The notes under the pieces: model-generated
Seen by the model: the letters and a program-made list of their open reading frames with translations, nothing else
The model's database searches: none
What the model was told of the DNA's origin: nothing
Position numbers and translations under genes: made by a program
Part shown: one piece after another, positions 45,903-58,000 of the stretch
Position numbering within the stretch: the stretch's first letter is position 1
Layout of the letters: every line of letters begins with the position of its first letter
Assembly (NCBI GenBank): GCA_003996215.1
Contig: QJPP01003142.1
Coordinates: 1 to 64,000, forward strand
Length of the DNA: 64,000 nt
Origin: Jaltomata sinuosa
Lineage: Eukaryota; Streptophyta; Magnoliopsida; Solanales; Solanaceae
Reading direction: 5' to 3'

Positions 45903-48145
45903 TGTAACGATCGGGTCCATCATTACGGGTAGTCCAATCGTGCCAAGTTTTAGAGTTAGAAAACTCCAGATTTGGGGTTTTGAAATTCTGGACTAGGCTA
46001 GCCTCGGCCAGTTTTAGAGCGAGGTAGAGTCTAGGAAAATCCGGGTAAAGATTGGTCTTTGTGTCTTGATTCGAGCTAGTTTTCCACGTATCCAAGACAT
46101 AAAGGAGTCCGAGGGACTTTTCAGAATTGCATTTGGGTAGGTAGAACTCCCGAAATCACATTTGACGTGAAGGGGTTATTTTCTGATTGTTGGGGAAAGC
46201 AAGTGTGTTGTAAAATGGACAAAACTGGGAAATTTTTGGACTTTCTGTCCATGATGAGCGCAACCACGTGCGATAGAGGCCACCGCTATAGCGGTGGAAA
46301 TTACCATTATAGCGGTGGTCAAAGGGCGGTCAACCTACTTAAGACCGCTATAGCGGTAGCCTACCGCTATAGCGGGACCACTATAGCATAGCGGGGATCG
46401 CTATAGTGGGCCGACTAGATTTTAATGCAGAAACAGCTCCCAAAACATTCAGTTTTTCACAATTTCATTTTGGGAGAAGGGCTAGGCGATTCCAGGCATT
46501 TTTCTTCCTTTTTTCATCAAAATTCTTCCCCAAGGTAAGGTTTTCGTCCCCCAATCTTTGTATTACGTTTCCTATGCGGTAGAATTGCTAGGAGAGAATT
46601 TGGGAAAGGTTAGAATAATCTAGGGATGGTGGAATTTGGGGAAGAAAGGAGATTTCAAGCATGTGTGTTCTTGGGTATGGATTAAAGTACATTATTATGA
46701 TCATAGGTTGTTTAATTCCCTGTTTTATTCGTAAATATGATAGAACTACGAGAATTAACAGTGTAAAAGCCCAGAAAAAGGGTGGGATGATCATGGGTGG
46801 CCTGAGGTTTGGGGATTTGGTATAATCTGGGTAATGTGCAGGACTTGTGTTGATTATATGTACTGTATGTTATTTTTAGACCAAGAACGAGAGAGGAATC
46901 CGGAACACGGGAAAGCTTGGGTCAAATAGAGCTTGGAACATTTCGAGGTAGGTGATGGCTTATGATTTTCTGTGAATGTGTATATTCATGTACTCATGTC
47001 TAAGTGATTGTATGCATTACATTGCTTAGAGAAGTTGTGTTGAATGTCTAGGTTCCTATTTACAGTCTGTGATTAAACGGTGTTTACTTGTTGGTTTTAC
47101 AAGTTATGTGTGTTCATTTATTGACTGTAGTTTGTTGACATTCAGTTGACTCGGGTAACATGCCTGGTACGGGTATAACAAATGGTTGGCATGGGTACCA
47201 TGCCTAGTACGGGTATAACACTTGGTTGGCACGGGTACCACGCCTGGTACGGGTTTACTTTATTGCATCTTGCATTGGTTCATTGATTATTGTATTGCAT
47301 TGGCTGATATTGGTTCCATGTGTGGACCGGGTTGTTTTACTGAATGTGATACTTGATATTGGTTCCGTGAGTGGACTGGGTTGTCTTTTAAAAGGTGCTA
47401 TTATTGGTGGTCCTTGAGTGGCGGGAACTTTGTGTAACTACTGTGTTGGTCTTGGTTTAGGCTGGGTGGAATCATTACTTTTGGTATGTTTCTAGAGGGG
47501 ATTCCAAGGTGGGTCCGGGCTAAATGGAAAAGTATAGTTAATGGCTCATGTTCGTGGTATAGAACTGTAAGAGATGGATTTCATGCTGGGACAAGGTAGG
47601 TAGAGACTTGTTGTCTAGGACCTGTATACTTGTTGCTTTTCCATATATTTACTTGCATATGTTGTACTATTGTATATGTTGTTTACTTGAAAACTGGCTG
47701 ATGATCCCACCAGTACATAGTGGTGGTGTACTGATACTGCACTTGCTTATCTTTGGTGAGTACAGGAAATCTACCAGCGACTGAGACGCGACCTCGCATT
47801 TAGCACCGACGATTCTGACTTTCAAGGGTGAGCTGCTTATTTCGAGCTACCTTGGGTTGTCCTTAGAGTTTCAGTCCATTTGTTTCGGACCTAAAACTAT
47901 TTCATTTTTATCTATTGGGGTTGCATCCCGTATTCAGATATTTGGTACTGATGTTTGGTACGATGAATTTCAGTTCCTAGGAGGGATTTTCCGCAGGATA
48001 ATGATTAGTTTTTGATTTGTTTTGATTGCTAGTTTACTTTTCGCTTGCTGGTTTTAGGCTGTTAGTCTAGTCAAGGGTTGAACTCTATTGGTTCGCTCAT
48101 CCGGGGGTTGGGTGGGTGCCACTCACGACGGGTTGGGTCGTGACA
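45903..48145 (+). repeat. Tekay-2 3' LTR
   Basis: It starts TGTAACGATCGGG and ends GGTCGTGACA. CCGCTATAGCGG array at 46262-46410 (several perfect 12-mers), AAGGTAAGG at 46532, GTACCA-TGGTAC array at 47150-47250. Preceded by GATGAACGATGGGTAAATTGG, the probable polypurine-type primer region. Confidence 0.92.
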
Positions 48146-48467
48146 CCTTTACATAGCCTCCCCGGCCATATTCCAATTGGAACCTTCCCGGTTCCAATCC
48201 TTCTTGCTTGTTTGTCGTACCCGTAGTCCAATGACATCCTTCACCTTGTTGAGATACCAATTGAAATCGAGAGATACCAATTGGACTCAACCCATACAAG
48301 CAAGTAACGAAACCGCACGAAAAGGAATGAAAGAAGAGAAGTGTTTCCTAGAATGCTTCATAACTTCCCTAGGATTAGATGTGGACGTCAACACACCAAT
48401 CCGCAGAACTCTATTCGACATTTTGCTCTTTTACTGGGAGACCGGTAACCTGGGCTCTGATACCATT
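48146..48467 (-). other. Leader of the non-autonomous element
   Basis: It is homologous in reverse to 61741-62060. It holds the primer site (48448-48465) and starts with CCTTT, the right copy of the Tekay-2 duplication. No coding potential in the sense direction. Confidence 0.75.
48448..48465 (-). other. tRNA-Met primer-binding site
   Basis: The minus strand reads TGGTATCAGAGCCCAGGT, complementary to the initiator tRNA-Met 3' end, two bases from the LTR end at 48468. It fixes the orientation of the 34205-51400 element. Confidence 0.92.
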
Positions 48468-51400
48468 TGTCACGACCCAACTATCGGGCCGTGCGGGCAC
48501 CTACTCTAATCCACCTAGATAGGAGAACCTTTACCACCCGAACCAACAGGCAATGCAAAAAAAAAATAAACCATTAAATAAGTCCCTTAAATACATGAGA
48601 AATCCTTTTTACAAATAGTTAAGAAAAATAAACGACTTAAATAATTTGCGGAAAACATTTACAATATGAAACAACCTCCCCAGAACCTAGTCTAAGCCGG
48701 TACAAGAGCTTCTACAAGATCAGTATATGACATAAGATGACACAACTCCCACCAAAGAAGGAAAGTAGGAGCTGCTGGAAGATCACCACAATCCTGAACC
48801 TTTGAAATATCACCAATCCTACAACCAGACTATACCCAAAAGGGTATAGCAAGAGTAGAATCAGTACAAACACACGTACTGGTAGGCATCATCGGCTGAC
48901 CCGAATTCACTCCTACCATCATATAAAAATCAAGATAAAATGCACAAGGTAAATGTTTCACCCCTTTCAACATCACTTTTATCAATCCCCCCTTTCAGAA
49001 CCGACTATCCTAACCTTTAGACTTACCAAGTCGCCTTGTCACCTAGACTTCCCAAGTCACCCTGACACCTAGACTTCTCAAGTCACCTTGACATCTAGAC
49101 TTCCCAAGTCACCTTGTCACCTAGACTTTCCAAGTCACCTTGATATCTAGAATTTCCAAATCACCTTGACATCTAGACTTCCCAAGTCACCTTTCCACCT
49201 AGACTTTCCAAGTCACCTCCTTGACTAGATATTCAGACTTAACCCGACTAACTGCTCAACCAAACCACTTATACCCGTGGTATTACTTACCAGTGTCCGG
49301 ACCCTTCACGGACCTCAAGGACAACTTTCCATCCTGGTTATACCAACCAACAACTACAACCCCAGACTTTCAGTCTTACTCCCAATTTACCAATCACATG
49401 AAATTCACCTAGCAGCCAATGACACATTCAATGACAACAACATAGTTATATCTAAGTCCCTTTCTAATCCCGAAACTCGGACCCTCCAAGGATCCTCTAA
49501 CCACACCTAATTGTTCAACAGGCTATCCGGTCTACACCAAGACCACCCTTATCTTATTAACCACAAATAATTTCTGACCGCCATTAGTACACTTAATAAC
49601 AATAATTGTGAACTCATAACCTTTTTTACGTAGTCCGGACCCACCCGAATCCCCATAACACATCTAGGTGTTAACATGAAAACCCGATCTACACCAAGAC
49701 CAACTAATAACCCACATAATAACCTGGCCTACACTAAGAGCAACTGACAACGTAATATAACAACCTGGCCTACACCAAGACCAAACTCACAATATCATAT
49801 AACAACCCGGCCTAAACCAAGACCAAACTCACAATATAATATAACAACTCGACATACACCAAGACCCAACTCACGATATAATATAACAACCCAGCCTACA
49901 CCAAGACCAAACTCACAATATAATATAACAACCCGGCCTACACTAAGACCAAATAATGATCAACATAATAACTCGGTCTACACCAAAACCAACTTAACCA
50001 AATATAACAGAATTCCCGGCCTCTCACGGACCATAAGTAATTATCACATTTCAATAAAATAGCCTGGTCCACTCACAGAACCAATAACAGTTAATGCAAT
50101 ATAACAATATCAATGTAATGATACAGTAAAAAAAAACCGTATCAGGCGTGATACCCGAGCCAACCGTTAGTATTTCATACCAGGCGTGGTACCTGAGCCA
50201 ACCATTTGTTATACCTGTACCAGGCGTGGTACCCGTGCCAACCGTTTGTTATACATGTACCAGGTGTGGTACCCGAGCCAACCGAATGTCAATAATCCAC
50301 AGTCAAAATAATGAACAAAACAACTTGTAAACCAACAAGCAACGCACCGTTCAATTCACCGACTGTAAAACATGACCCTTAGACATTCTACACAATTCCT
50401 CTAAGTCATGCAATTCATACAAACACTTAAATAAGAGTACAAAATATACAATATTCACCGAAATTCGTAAGCCATCACCTACTCCATTCCGGGTACACTA
50501 TGAACCATCAAATTCCGTCCCAAGACTACCCCGGTTCGCCCCTTTAAACGTGCAGTTAATTACATTTATTCCTGACCCTCTTCCTAGGATCAAATACAAC
50601 CTGAGAAAACCCTTCCCAGCCTTAGAAAACAACCAAACAATTATCCTAATTATACCAATTAGTCTAGAACTTCTGTTCTTTACACCTTTGTTAATTACTA
50701 ACCCTTTTCCGGTTCCCCGAACCTTTCGATATTCTAGTTTCCATATTTTTATCAGCAAAATCACACAATTTAAGCAATGCCTAGAATATCACAATACCCT
50801 ATTCCCATTCTACCATTTTCAAAGTAATCCAACAATTCAACAACTTCCTCCAGACTCCGTGCCCGAAGCCTAACCATGGATTCTCCCTTTCATTCTATAC
50901 AATAATACGAAAATGAAAGCGGTCAATCTACTCTTGGAAGAAACCTAGCCTACCTGGATGCCGAGCAGCTGCAACGGTGCATTTATGGCTCCGTGAGTGC
51001 GTTCCCAATTGAACAGTGGTCCTGGAATCCGTTGTTCCACGTCCCTTCAGCCATGACCCCTCCTCCTCAAGATTCCCTAGCCTTGGAGCAGCCTGGGAGG
51101 GTTTTTGGAGGAACCCTCGTATGTTTTCCAATTGAGGAGAAAAGACTTTTTAATAAAATCCCATATCAGGCTACTGCCTCCCGTAGCTCCGCTATAGCGG
51201 TCTACTCTTCCGCTACAGTGGTTCTGCTATAGCGGAATAAAATACCGCTATAGCGGAGTGACGTCAGCCCGAATTATTTCTGAAAAAAATCAAAATTTTT
51301 CTATGACATCACCCTACTTACCCCGAATGAATTTTTAACCATTTTCCCCAAATTTATGAAATCAGAAAAAATTAACATAATGACGGACCCGGTCGTTACA
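48468..51400 (-). repeat. 5' LTR of the large non-autonomous element
   Basis: Partner of 34205-37165 with the same internal order: GACTTCCCAAGTC array at 49018-49216, CGGYCTACACCAAGACC array at 49675-49995, GTACCAGGCGTGGTAC array at 50130-50283, CCGCTATAGCGG array at 51187-51256. Ends at the TATGT duplication. Confidence 0.92.
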
Positions 51401-51405
51401 TATGT

Positions 51406-52025
51406 TAACTGAAAATAATCATCCATGATCAAGTTATATTCCATTGCATTGTTTGACTCAACTGTTATCCTTTTGGTTTACAGTCATCTTACTATTATGA
51501 TTATTGAGCCTTTTTTTTCTTCTTCAGATTTTGGACAAATAACAGAAACAAAATGTACCTTCTTGAAAACACAGGTGTAGGTACAATCAATCACACAACT
51601 CTTGCGTTGTTCTGCATAATTCACTTTAATATACTGAGTAAGTAATTTTTGATTGCAGTTTTTTCCTAATTCTTGAAGGCAATTCGGTTCGAGCTAACAG
51701 ACTACAAGAAGGTGATTTTGTTGTAATATAGGTTGACATAAAGTGTCAAAAACATGTATTTCAAAATTTATTTTATAGTGATTTATTCTGTTATCACTTT
51801 AAGCGCGTAATTAGCTCTTCATCTGTATTAAATTGCTGAATTATGTTATATCAGTTGATACAAAGAGTAAAAGTGAGGCAAACTGGTCCAAAATTAGAGG
51901 GCGTAAGACCAACAAAGAAAAATCTTCGTAATTTATCATCTACAACAACTATTAGCTCATCTCCAATTGCGCAAGCAGTTATATAATTGATGGAGCATAA
52001 AGAGACATGTTTAGGGGGTTCGTAG
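51406..52025 (+). other. Exon-like islands continuing from 34204; possible gene 3' end
   Basis: Removing the 17 kb insertion joins this to 34204. Stretches bounded by splice-like signals are TTCTTCAG then ~51532-51575 before GTGTAGG, CTTGAAG then ~51680-51710 before GTGATT, and TATATCAG then an open run from 51855 to a stop near 51985. The product is not recognised. The sequence after the stop continues across the copia insertion into 53794 and looks like a 3' UTR. A captured or degraded transposase gene is an alternative. Confidence 0.25.
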
Positions 52026-52305
52026 TGTTGGAATTAATGCATTCACAAGGATATTATCCTTGATGCTTAGTTTTTCAATATTATCTCTTAGTTTTTCAAG
52101 AAATCTTTTAGGAGTTTGTGATACATGTATCTAGTGAATTGTGATACATGTATCTAGTTATTTGTGCAAGACCTTTGAATAGATATTTTGAATAGTATAA
52201 ATAGAGGTGTAATTGATGATTGTAATCAATCTCAAGTGGCCTTAAATAGCCTAATACAACTTGAGCATTCTCTAAGAAAAGTATTCTCCTTCTATATTTC
52301 CTACA
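52026..52305 (+). repeat. 5' LTR of the small copia element
   Basis: TGTTGGAATTAATGC to TTTCCTACA. It contains GATACATGTATCTAG twice (GATACATGTATC is a 12 bp palindrome) and a TATAAATAGAGG TATA-like box near 52196. Confidence 0.92.
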
Positions 52306-52308
52306 AAT

Positions 52309-52321
52309 TGGTATCAAGAGC
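52309..52321 (+). other. tRNA-Met primer-binding site of the small copia element
   Basis: TGGTATCAAGAGC three bases after the LTR end, the common copia variant of the tRNA-Met site. Confidence 0.85.
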
Positions 52322-52363
52322 AGTTTTTCATTCTTAATCTGGGGTTAGGTGAAGAAAAAAATT

Positions 52364-53311
52364 ATGGCATCTAAAACAAATGAAGGTGCTGATTCTTCAG
52401 TTGTTCTTAGTCCATTTTTTGATGAAAATTACTTTGAATACTGAAAGATAAAAATGAGAACGCATCTGAAAGCTGAAGTTTTGTGGATTATTGTTACAAA
52501 TGGCTATGAACAGCTAGAAGACGATGGTGAACTTTCAGTAGCAGAGATAAAAAATCTTGAGGCTAAGCATCGTCAAGATGTAAAAGCCTTGAGAAAAATT
52601 CAAATGGGAGTCTCAAGAGCATATTTTGCAAAAATTGCTACTTGTGAGACTACAAAGGAAGCTTGGGAGTCTCTGAAAGCTGAGGTGTATGGTGATGAAA
52701 AGGTACGCACTATCAATCTTCAAACTCTTAGAAGAGAGTTTCAAAATTTAAAGATGATAGAATCTGAAAAAATAGATGAATATTGCACAAGAGTCATGAA
52801 TATTGTTAATGAAATGAGAAATCATGGTGATGAAGTTTCTGACCAACAAGTTGTGGAAAAGATTCTAATTAGTGTCACAGAAAAGTATGAGTATATTGTT
52901 GCTATCATTGAGGAGACGAAAGATCTTTCTAAGCTTTCCATCAAAGAGCTAGTTGGATCATTTCGTGCACACGAGGAGCGAATTTTTTTTCATGAAGATC
53001 AATCCAAAAAGACGGCTTTCCAGTCCAGAACCAATGAGAATTCTCAAAATTTCTCAAGAAATCAACAAAAAAAGAAGTACAATCCAAAAAAGAAGCAGGA
53101 TCATGATGGCTCTATTAAGAAGGTTGAAGAAAAAGGTGATAAAAGTACTAGTCCTTTTTGTAAAATTTGCAAAAAGACTAATCATAATGCAGAAAAATGT
53201 TGGCACAAAGGCAAGGCCCAATGTAACTTTTGTAAAAAGTTTGGCCACATTGAGAAGGATTGCAGGCACAAGCAACAGGAGCAAGCAACAGGAGCAAGCA
53301 AATTTCTGTGA
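52364..53311 (+). pseudogene. gag: Copia gag with two zinc knuckles, one stop and one frameshift
   Basis: The ATG at 52364 is in phase with the long frame from 52454. The intervening TGA at 52442 replaces a Trp codon. The protein has a UBN2-type gag core (AKIATCETTKEAWESLK, LRREFQNLKM, EYCTRVMNIVNEMR), a Lys-rich segment, and CCHC-like knuckles (CKICKKTNHNAEKC and CNFCKKFGHIEKDC). Near 53268-53300 a 13 bp tandem duplication (CAACAGGAGCAAG) shifts the frame, so the frame ends at 53311 and the rest continues in another phase. Undoing the two lesions conceptually would give a standard copia gag, so the decay is light. Its function is capsid formation and RNA packaging. Confidence 0.9.
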
Positions 53312-53510
53312 AGAAACGGAGGAAGAAAAGGAAGAAAGCCTTTTCTTCGCTTCTCAATCTGATGCTTCAGAAAAAAGCAACGAATGGTATGTTGATAGAG
53401 GGATTAGACAGGAGAACAACTTGCTGAAATCTTCACCAAAGCACTTTCTAGAGAAAAGTTTTGCTATCTTCGAGAACGCATTGGAGTTGTCAAGCAAATG
53501 CATTAAGGGG
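53300..53510 (+). pseudogene. pol: Copia pol remnant: protease start fused to RNase H end
   Basis: After gag the phase continues to EWYVDRGI, the protease active-site region with DSG changed to DRG, at ~53380-53405. It is followed at once by the RNase H C-terminus (QLAEIFTKALSREKF, ending KQMH), directly before the polypurine tract. Integrase and RT are deleted, a clean internal deletion of several kilobases. Confidence 0.85.
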
Positions 53511-53513
53511 GAG

Positions 53514-53793
53514 TGTTGAAATTAATGCATTCACAAGAATATTATCCTTTATGCTTAGGCTTTCAATATTATCTCTTAGTTTTTCCAGAAATCTTTTAGG
53601 AGTTTGTGATACATGTATCTAGTGAATTGTGATACATGTATCTAGTTATTTGGGCAAGACCTTTGAATAGATATTTTGAATAGTATAAATAGAGATGTAA
53701 TTGATGATTGTAATCAATCTCAAGTGGCCTCAAGTAGCCTAATACAACTTGAGCATTCTCTAAGAAAAGTATTCTCCTTCTATATTTCCTACA
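53514..53793 (+). repeat. 3' LTR of the small copia element
   Basis: TGTTGAAATTAATGC to TTTCCTACA, directly after AAGGGGGAG. Confidence 0.92.
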
Positions 53794-55073
53794 CGTAATT
53801 GTTAGTCAGGGCTACTATCTAATGTAGATTAATATGTAAATTGTGCTTTGAATGTGTTGTACGTCTGTTTTCTTCTTTGCCCTTTCTTCTTGATGATTTT
53901 CTGAACCAAAAAAAAGTTGTGACATTTATATTTTTGAATTGAGCTTATCTTTTAAACCCTTAAATTGCTCATGGTTTTATGAATTTGATAAATTTGTGAT
54001 TTTTTTTTGTGTGATCTGATCCCTCTATATACATGCTTCTATTGATCTTGATGTTTCCTGTTTTTGGTAGTGATCTTCTCTTTGGTTTTTGACTTATGAA
54101 TTGGTATTTTTTCTATGAATAATTTCATGATATGCATTATACTTTAATTTTTGTCAATTGAGAAATTATTCTTCTGATGTGAATTTTTCATAATTTAAAG
54201 AAGGAAATGACGCTGAAATTGAGGTAACTCATAGTTATAGTTGTACTAGCAGTTTAATTCCCTACCCCTCAAATTATTTTGTTCCTTCAAAACCATTTCA
54301 AGTTTGTTTACTTGAAAATTTGAACCAAAAATGTTTCCAAGTTTTTTTTTCACCCAATAATCTGAGTGCAAGCTTTAGATTAAATGTCTTACCATTATAA
54401 TTCCAATAGGAATTTAAGTGTGTCGGACAACTGATTATACAAGAAAGTTGAATAGCTTATCTACTATTTTACCTACCAAAGGACTTAATCCATAATTTTG
54501 AGAATATTTGATCAAGAACAGTACTTTTATTACAATTTAAACATGTGTGCATGTGTATGTTTATAAGAGGTATTGTAATTGTGAGTTGTCTGCATTCCAT
54601 GGGGAAACAATGAAGTCCAATCTGTTAGCTACCAAAAAAGCAATAAAGATGTGGTAATTGTATTTGATCTTTCTGTATGCATACCTATTAATATTATTGA
54701 TTTCGAGTTTTCACTCGGTCCACTTAAAACCTTCATACTTCATAAGATGAAGTACACCCTTTATTTCGAATATAGAAGGTTATTTGAATGGGTACATAGT
54801 AGTGTAGTACCATCAATAGGGTGGCAATTCAATTACATTTTGTTTGTCTTTAATTTTTCGTTTCTATGTATCTTATCTAATTTTTGTATATTTAGGTAAG
54901 GAAGTAGGGTCAACAGCAGAATCTAACTTTCATTTATGATTTATTTTGGTGTATTCATTTACAGGATTAGGGTCAAAAGAATGGTCAAATTAGACCCAAT
55001 TTACAAATTCCGCTTGATTTTGAAGGCCATCCCAGGCAACAAAGGTCTAGGCGCAGTTGGAGCAAGGCGCATG
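53794..55073. other. Non-coding, AT-rich, no gene recognised
   Basis: The first ~100 bases may be the 3' UTR of the exon-like series. An AG-bounded stretch near 54965-55070 (after TTTACAG) looks exon-like but matches nothing I know. The frame at 54651-54899 has no motif and is probably chance. Confidence 0.3.
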
Positions 55074-58000
55074 TGTTACGACACATTTTGAACTGAATCA
55101 AAACACCATAACTTGGCTATTTTATTTTGAAAAATAATAAAAAGAAAAAGAGTCGCCACTTAATTTTTAGGAAATTAAGATACCCATTTTTAAAGGTAGT
55201 TGAGAAAAACCTTTATTTTTTAAAACTGGAGTTCGGGGTAAGGGTTCAAGTGATTTTTTGAAGAAGGAGTTAGCATTTCGAAAAATCCGCAAATGCGATT
55301 TACTACCGGATTTAAAACTTTTTATGGATAAAAGAAACTGAGGTCATCATCTCTTTGAACCAAATAAAACTTTAATATTTTTATAATTCCTCTTGAAATG
55401 AAATTGCTTTTGAAAAATTACATTTTTTGCGTGGCTAAAAAATTAGAAACTAGCTTAGCGGGACACTTGATTTATTTTTTTGCTTTAAAAAGTGCAAAAT
55501 GTTAGAATATCACTTAAAAGGAAAATATGAGAAAATTCTTAGAAATTCCAAAATTAGCCATTGTTTTCCACTTAAAACGAGATCCATTTTTACTCTTTTT
55601 TGGAGAGTGATCAAAATGCTCATTCCATATCTACGTGATTAGATAGAGAAATTAACATGATGAAGTAGATAAAACAAACTCGTTCGGAGATTCATCTAAG
55701 TTAATAAAAATTTCAATCAAACAAAATATTAGTAATACAAAAGTATATGAATATAAGAAAGATTGAGGGAAAGAAAATGACTTTAGGCCTTCGGCCTAAA
55801 ATCTAATATCTATCAATTATCCCAACTTCCTTTTCCAATCATCCGACGAGAAGTGGATCTTCAAAAGCATTGCGAAATACATACTTTGGGCCCATTTCTC
55901 TTTCTTTTTGGTTGATCACGAGAAATGGGCCGAATGGTTGATCGACGATAAAATAATGTTGAGCCATTGGCTTGACCCGAAATGTAATGAGATTTAAGTC
56001 CAGATGGACTCATACGATTTCACATGTATCAAAAGAAAGAGAAAGAAATTAGTAGATGCTGCATAACTTGACAGATCAATAATAATTTTTATAATTAAAG
56101 GAAAAATAAGAAGATCTCCTTACTTTTAGAATACACACCTTGAAACAAACAAGTTAACCAAATACTCCTAGTGATATTTTTAAACAAGCAAGCAAGCAAA
56201 ATTTCAATGAAGAGAAATGACAAAAGAGACATATTGGAAGGAGTTAAACCAAGGCTATACATTGATAACCAATTTAAACTCAAGGTGACACCAAACACTA
56301 ACTTGAAACAGCTAACCATATATTATCATCATTTAAGAAAACTAACAAGCAACAGAGAGGATCAACTATTACCCGTAATTTAGTCTATACTTTAATTTGA
56401 AAAGAGATGGAATATTAAGGCATGTTTGGAAAGATCTTGACCTATTTGAAAGCAAACTTGAAAAGTGTTTTAAAGCATAACTTCACATGTTCAAGTTCTG
56501 AATTACTAAAACATGACCATACTCAAGCTTAGACCAAACATGAATAAACCTTGTCACTTAAACATATAAAAATGTAACCAACTCCTAAATAAAAAGAGGA
56601 TTGCGAATGTGTGTGCTACACAAAACATTAAGACTGCTACATTTTTGAGAGTTTCTTTAGGGGTGAGAGTACTCTTTTCCTCGTCCCAGCTCAAAACAGT
56701 ACCCCTAACAGAAATAAGTCATTACAAAGCAGAATTTCTAAATCACATTACGGACTGTTCTTTTCCAGATTTGATAATAGGTCACTAATGAGTCACTTTT
56801 TAACATTCTTTCCTCAAAGATTAGTAATTCTAAGACATTTATAACTTTAAGCTATTTCAAGGAGGAGCAAGACAACGGAAAAACAAGACTATATTTTTCT
56901 TTTTAGAGAAATGTTTCAACACTTGCAAAATTTTAAAGATTTGGAATCTCCTTCTTTTCTTTTAAGAGAGGCAGAAATATGTTAAAATTCTTCAACTAAA
57001 AAAAAGATTTAAAAATCTCAGGAAGCATAGCCGAAAAGAAACACAAATGATAAATCTTAACAAACATGGTTTCTTTTAAGACACACAAAAGACTCTACTT
57101 CATACAAGGATTTATTTGACCATTCGTGAAATTTTCCTCATATTTATAAACAGATTTTGGCTTGAAGTAGAGGTCCTAAGCTCATAATTTCTAGGTCTCG
57201 AAATCCAGTTTAAACTTTTACATGTAAGGCTACTACGAAGTGAAAAAGAAAATACTCTTTCTATTGGAAAGAAAAGTACCCTTTTTAATACATGATAAGA
57301 AAATATCTTTTACGAAATGAAAAAGAAGTTCTCTTTTTGTAATATGATAAGAATTACGAAATGAAAAGAAAGTACTCTTTCTCTTAAATCCTTCATATGT
57401 AAACTAGTCACATAGTGATTTTCATAGGAAATCATGGCAAAACAGCCCACCGAAAGTAACGAAAATAGAATTTAAGATAAGCAGTCCATTTTCATGCAAT
57501 CACAATTTCTCAATGTTATCTTTTATAGCTTTCCTATGTACAAACTATATATTTTTTTTAAACAAAACAAGATCAAACTAGTAGCATATTTTCAATACTA
57601 ACAACCATATAGAACTTATAATCGACAAACATGTAGTGTATGATTTATGAAATAGAGTAGTTATCAAAATGTTTTAAAAAAATAAATTTAGGTAGAACAA
57701 AACTGGTTCTCCAAGACACAGAAATATGAAGCTTTCGAGGTTGAAGGAAGAGGTGAGAATAATAAACATCATAAGAAGTTTATCATCAAATCACAATACT
57801 CATATGAGTGCCCTTTCACCTTTTACTCCTAGCCAAACCGAGCAGTAAATAGAGGAAAAGACAGAACTACAAAGTTCAACATAGAATGAAGGGAGGGGAA
57901 AGCTTTTAAGTAATACAAGATAGGAATAGGAAGGAATGATGATCATTATAGTACGTTCACATTTCTTCCCGTATCCAAAAGGATATCTCCATTTCTCTAT

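Larger units (their letters stand above)
38440..48145 (+). mobile_element. Tekay-2: Ty3/gypsy chromovirus, near full length, TSD CATTT/CCTTT
   Basis: LTRs at 38440-40716 and 45903-48145 enclose a degenerate tRNA-Met primer site, gag, protease, RT, RNase H, integrase and chromodomain in standard order. Flanks CATTT (38435-38439) and CCTTT (48146-48150) differ by one base. The uninterrupted homologue near 62060 reads GTAAAGGTATGG, whose complement gives CCATACCTTTAC, so CCTTT is the original target. Confidence 0.95.
34205..51400 (-). mobile_element. Non-autonomous large-LTR Ty3/gypsy-related element, TSD TATGT, split by Tekay-2
   Basis: Two ~2.95 kb LTRs (34205-37165 and 48468-51400) are flanked by TATGT at 34200-34204 and 51401-51405. 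A tRNA-Met primer site next to the right LTR shows minus orientation and that this is one element, not two solo LTRs. The interior without Tekay-2 is only ~1.6 kb and has no gag or pol. Confidence 0.9.
52026..53793 (+). mobile_element. Small Ty1/copia element with gag and deleted pol, TSD CGTAG/CGTAA
   Basis: Two 280 bp LTRs (52026-52305 and 53514-53793) differ at about ten positions by eye. Flanks are CGTAG (52021-52025) and CGTAA (53794-53798). A tRNA-Met primer site, gag, a short pol remnant and a GGGGGAG polypurine tract lie between. Total length is 1768 bp. Confidence 0.92.

Noticed and set aside
54651..54899. 82-codon frame in the unannotated region
   Set aside because: No motif, base composition like the surrounding AT-rich DNA, and no supporting start or splice context.
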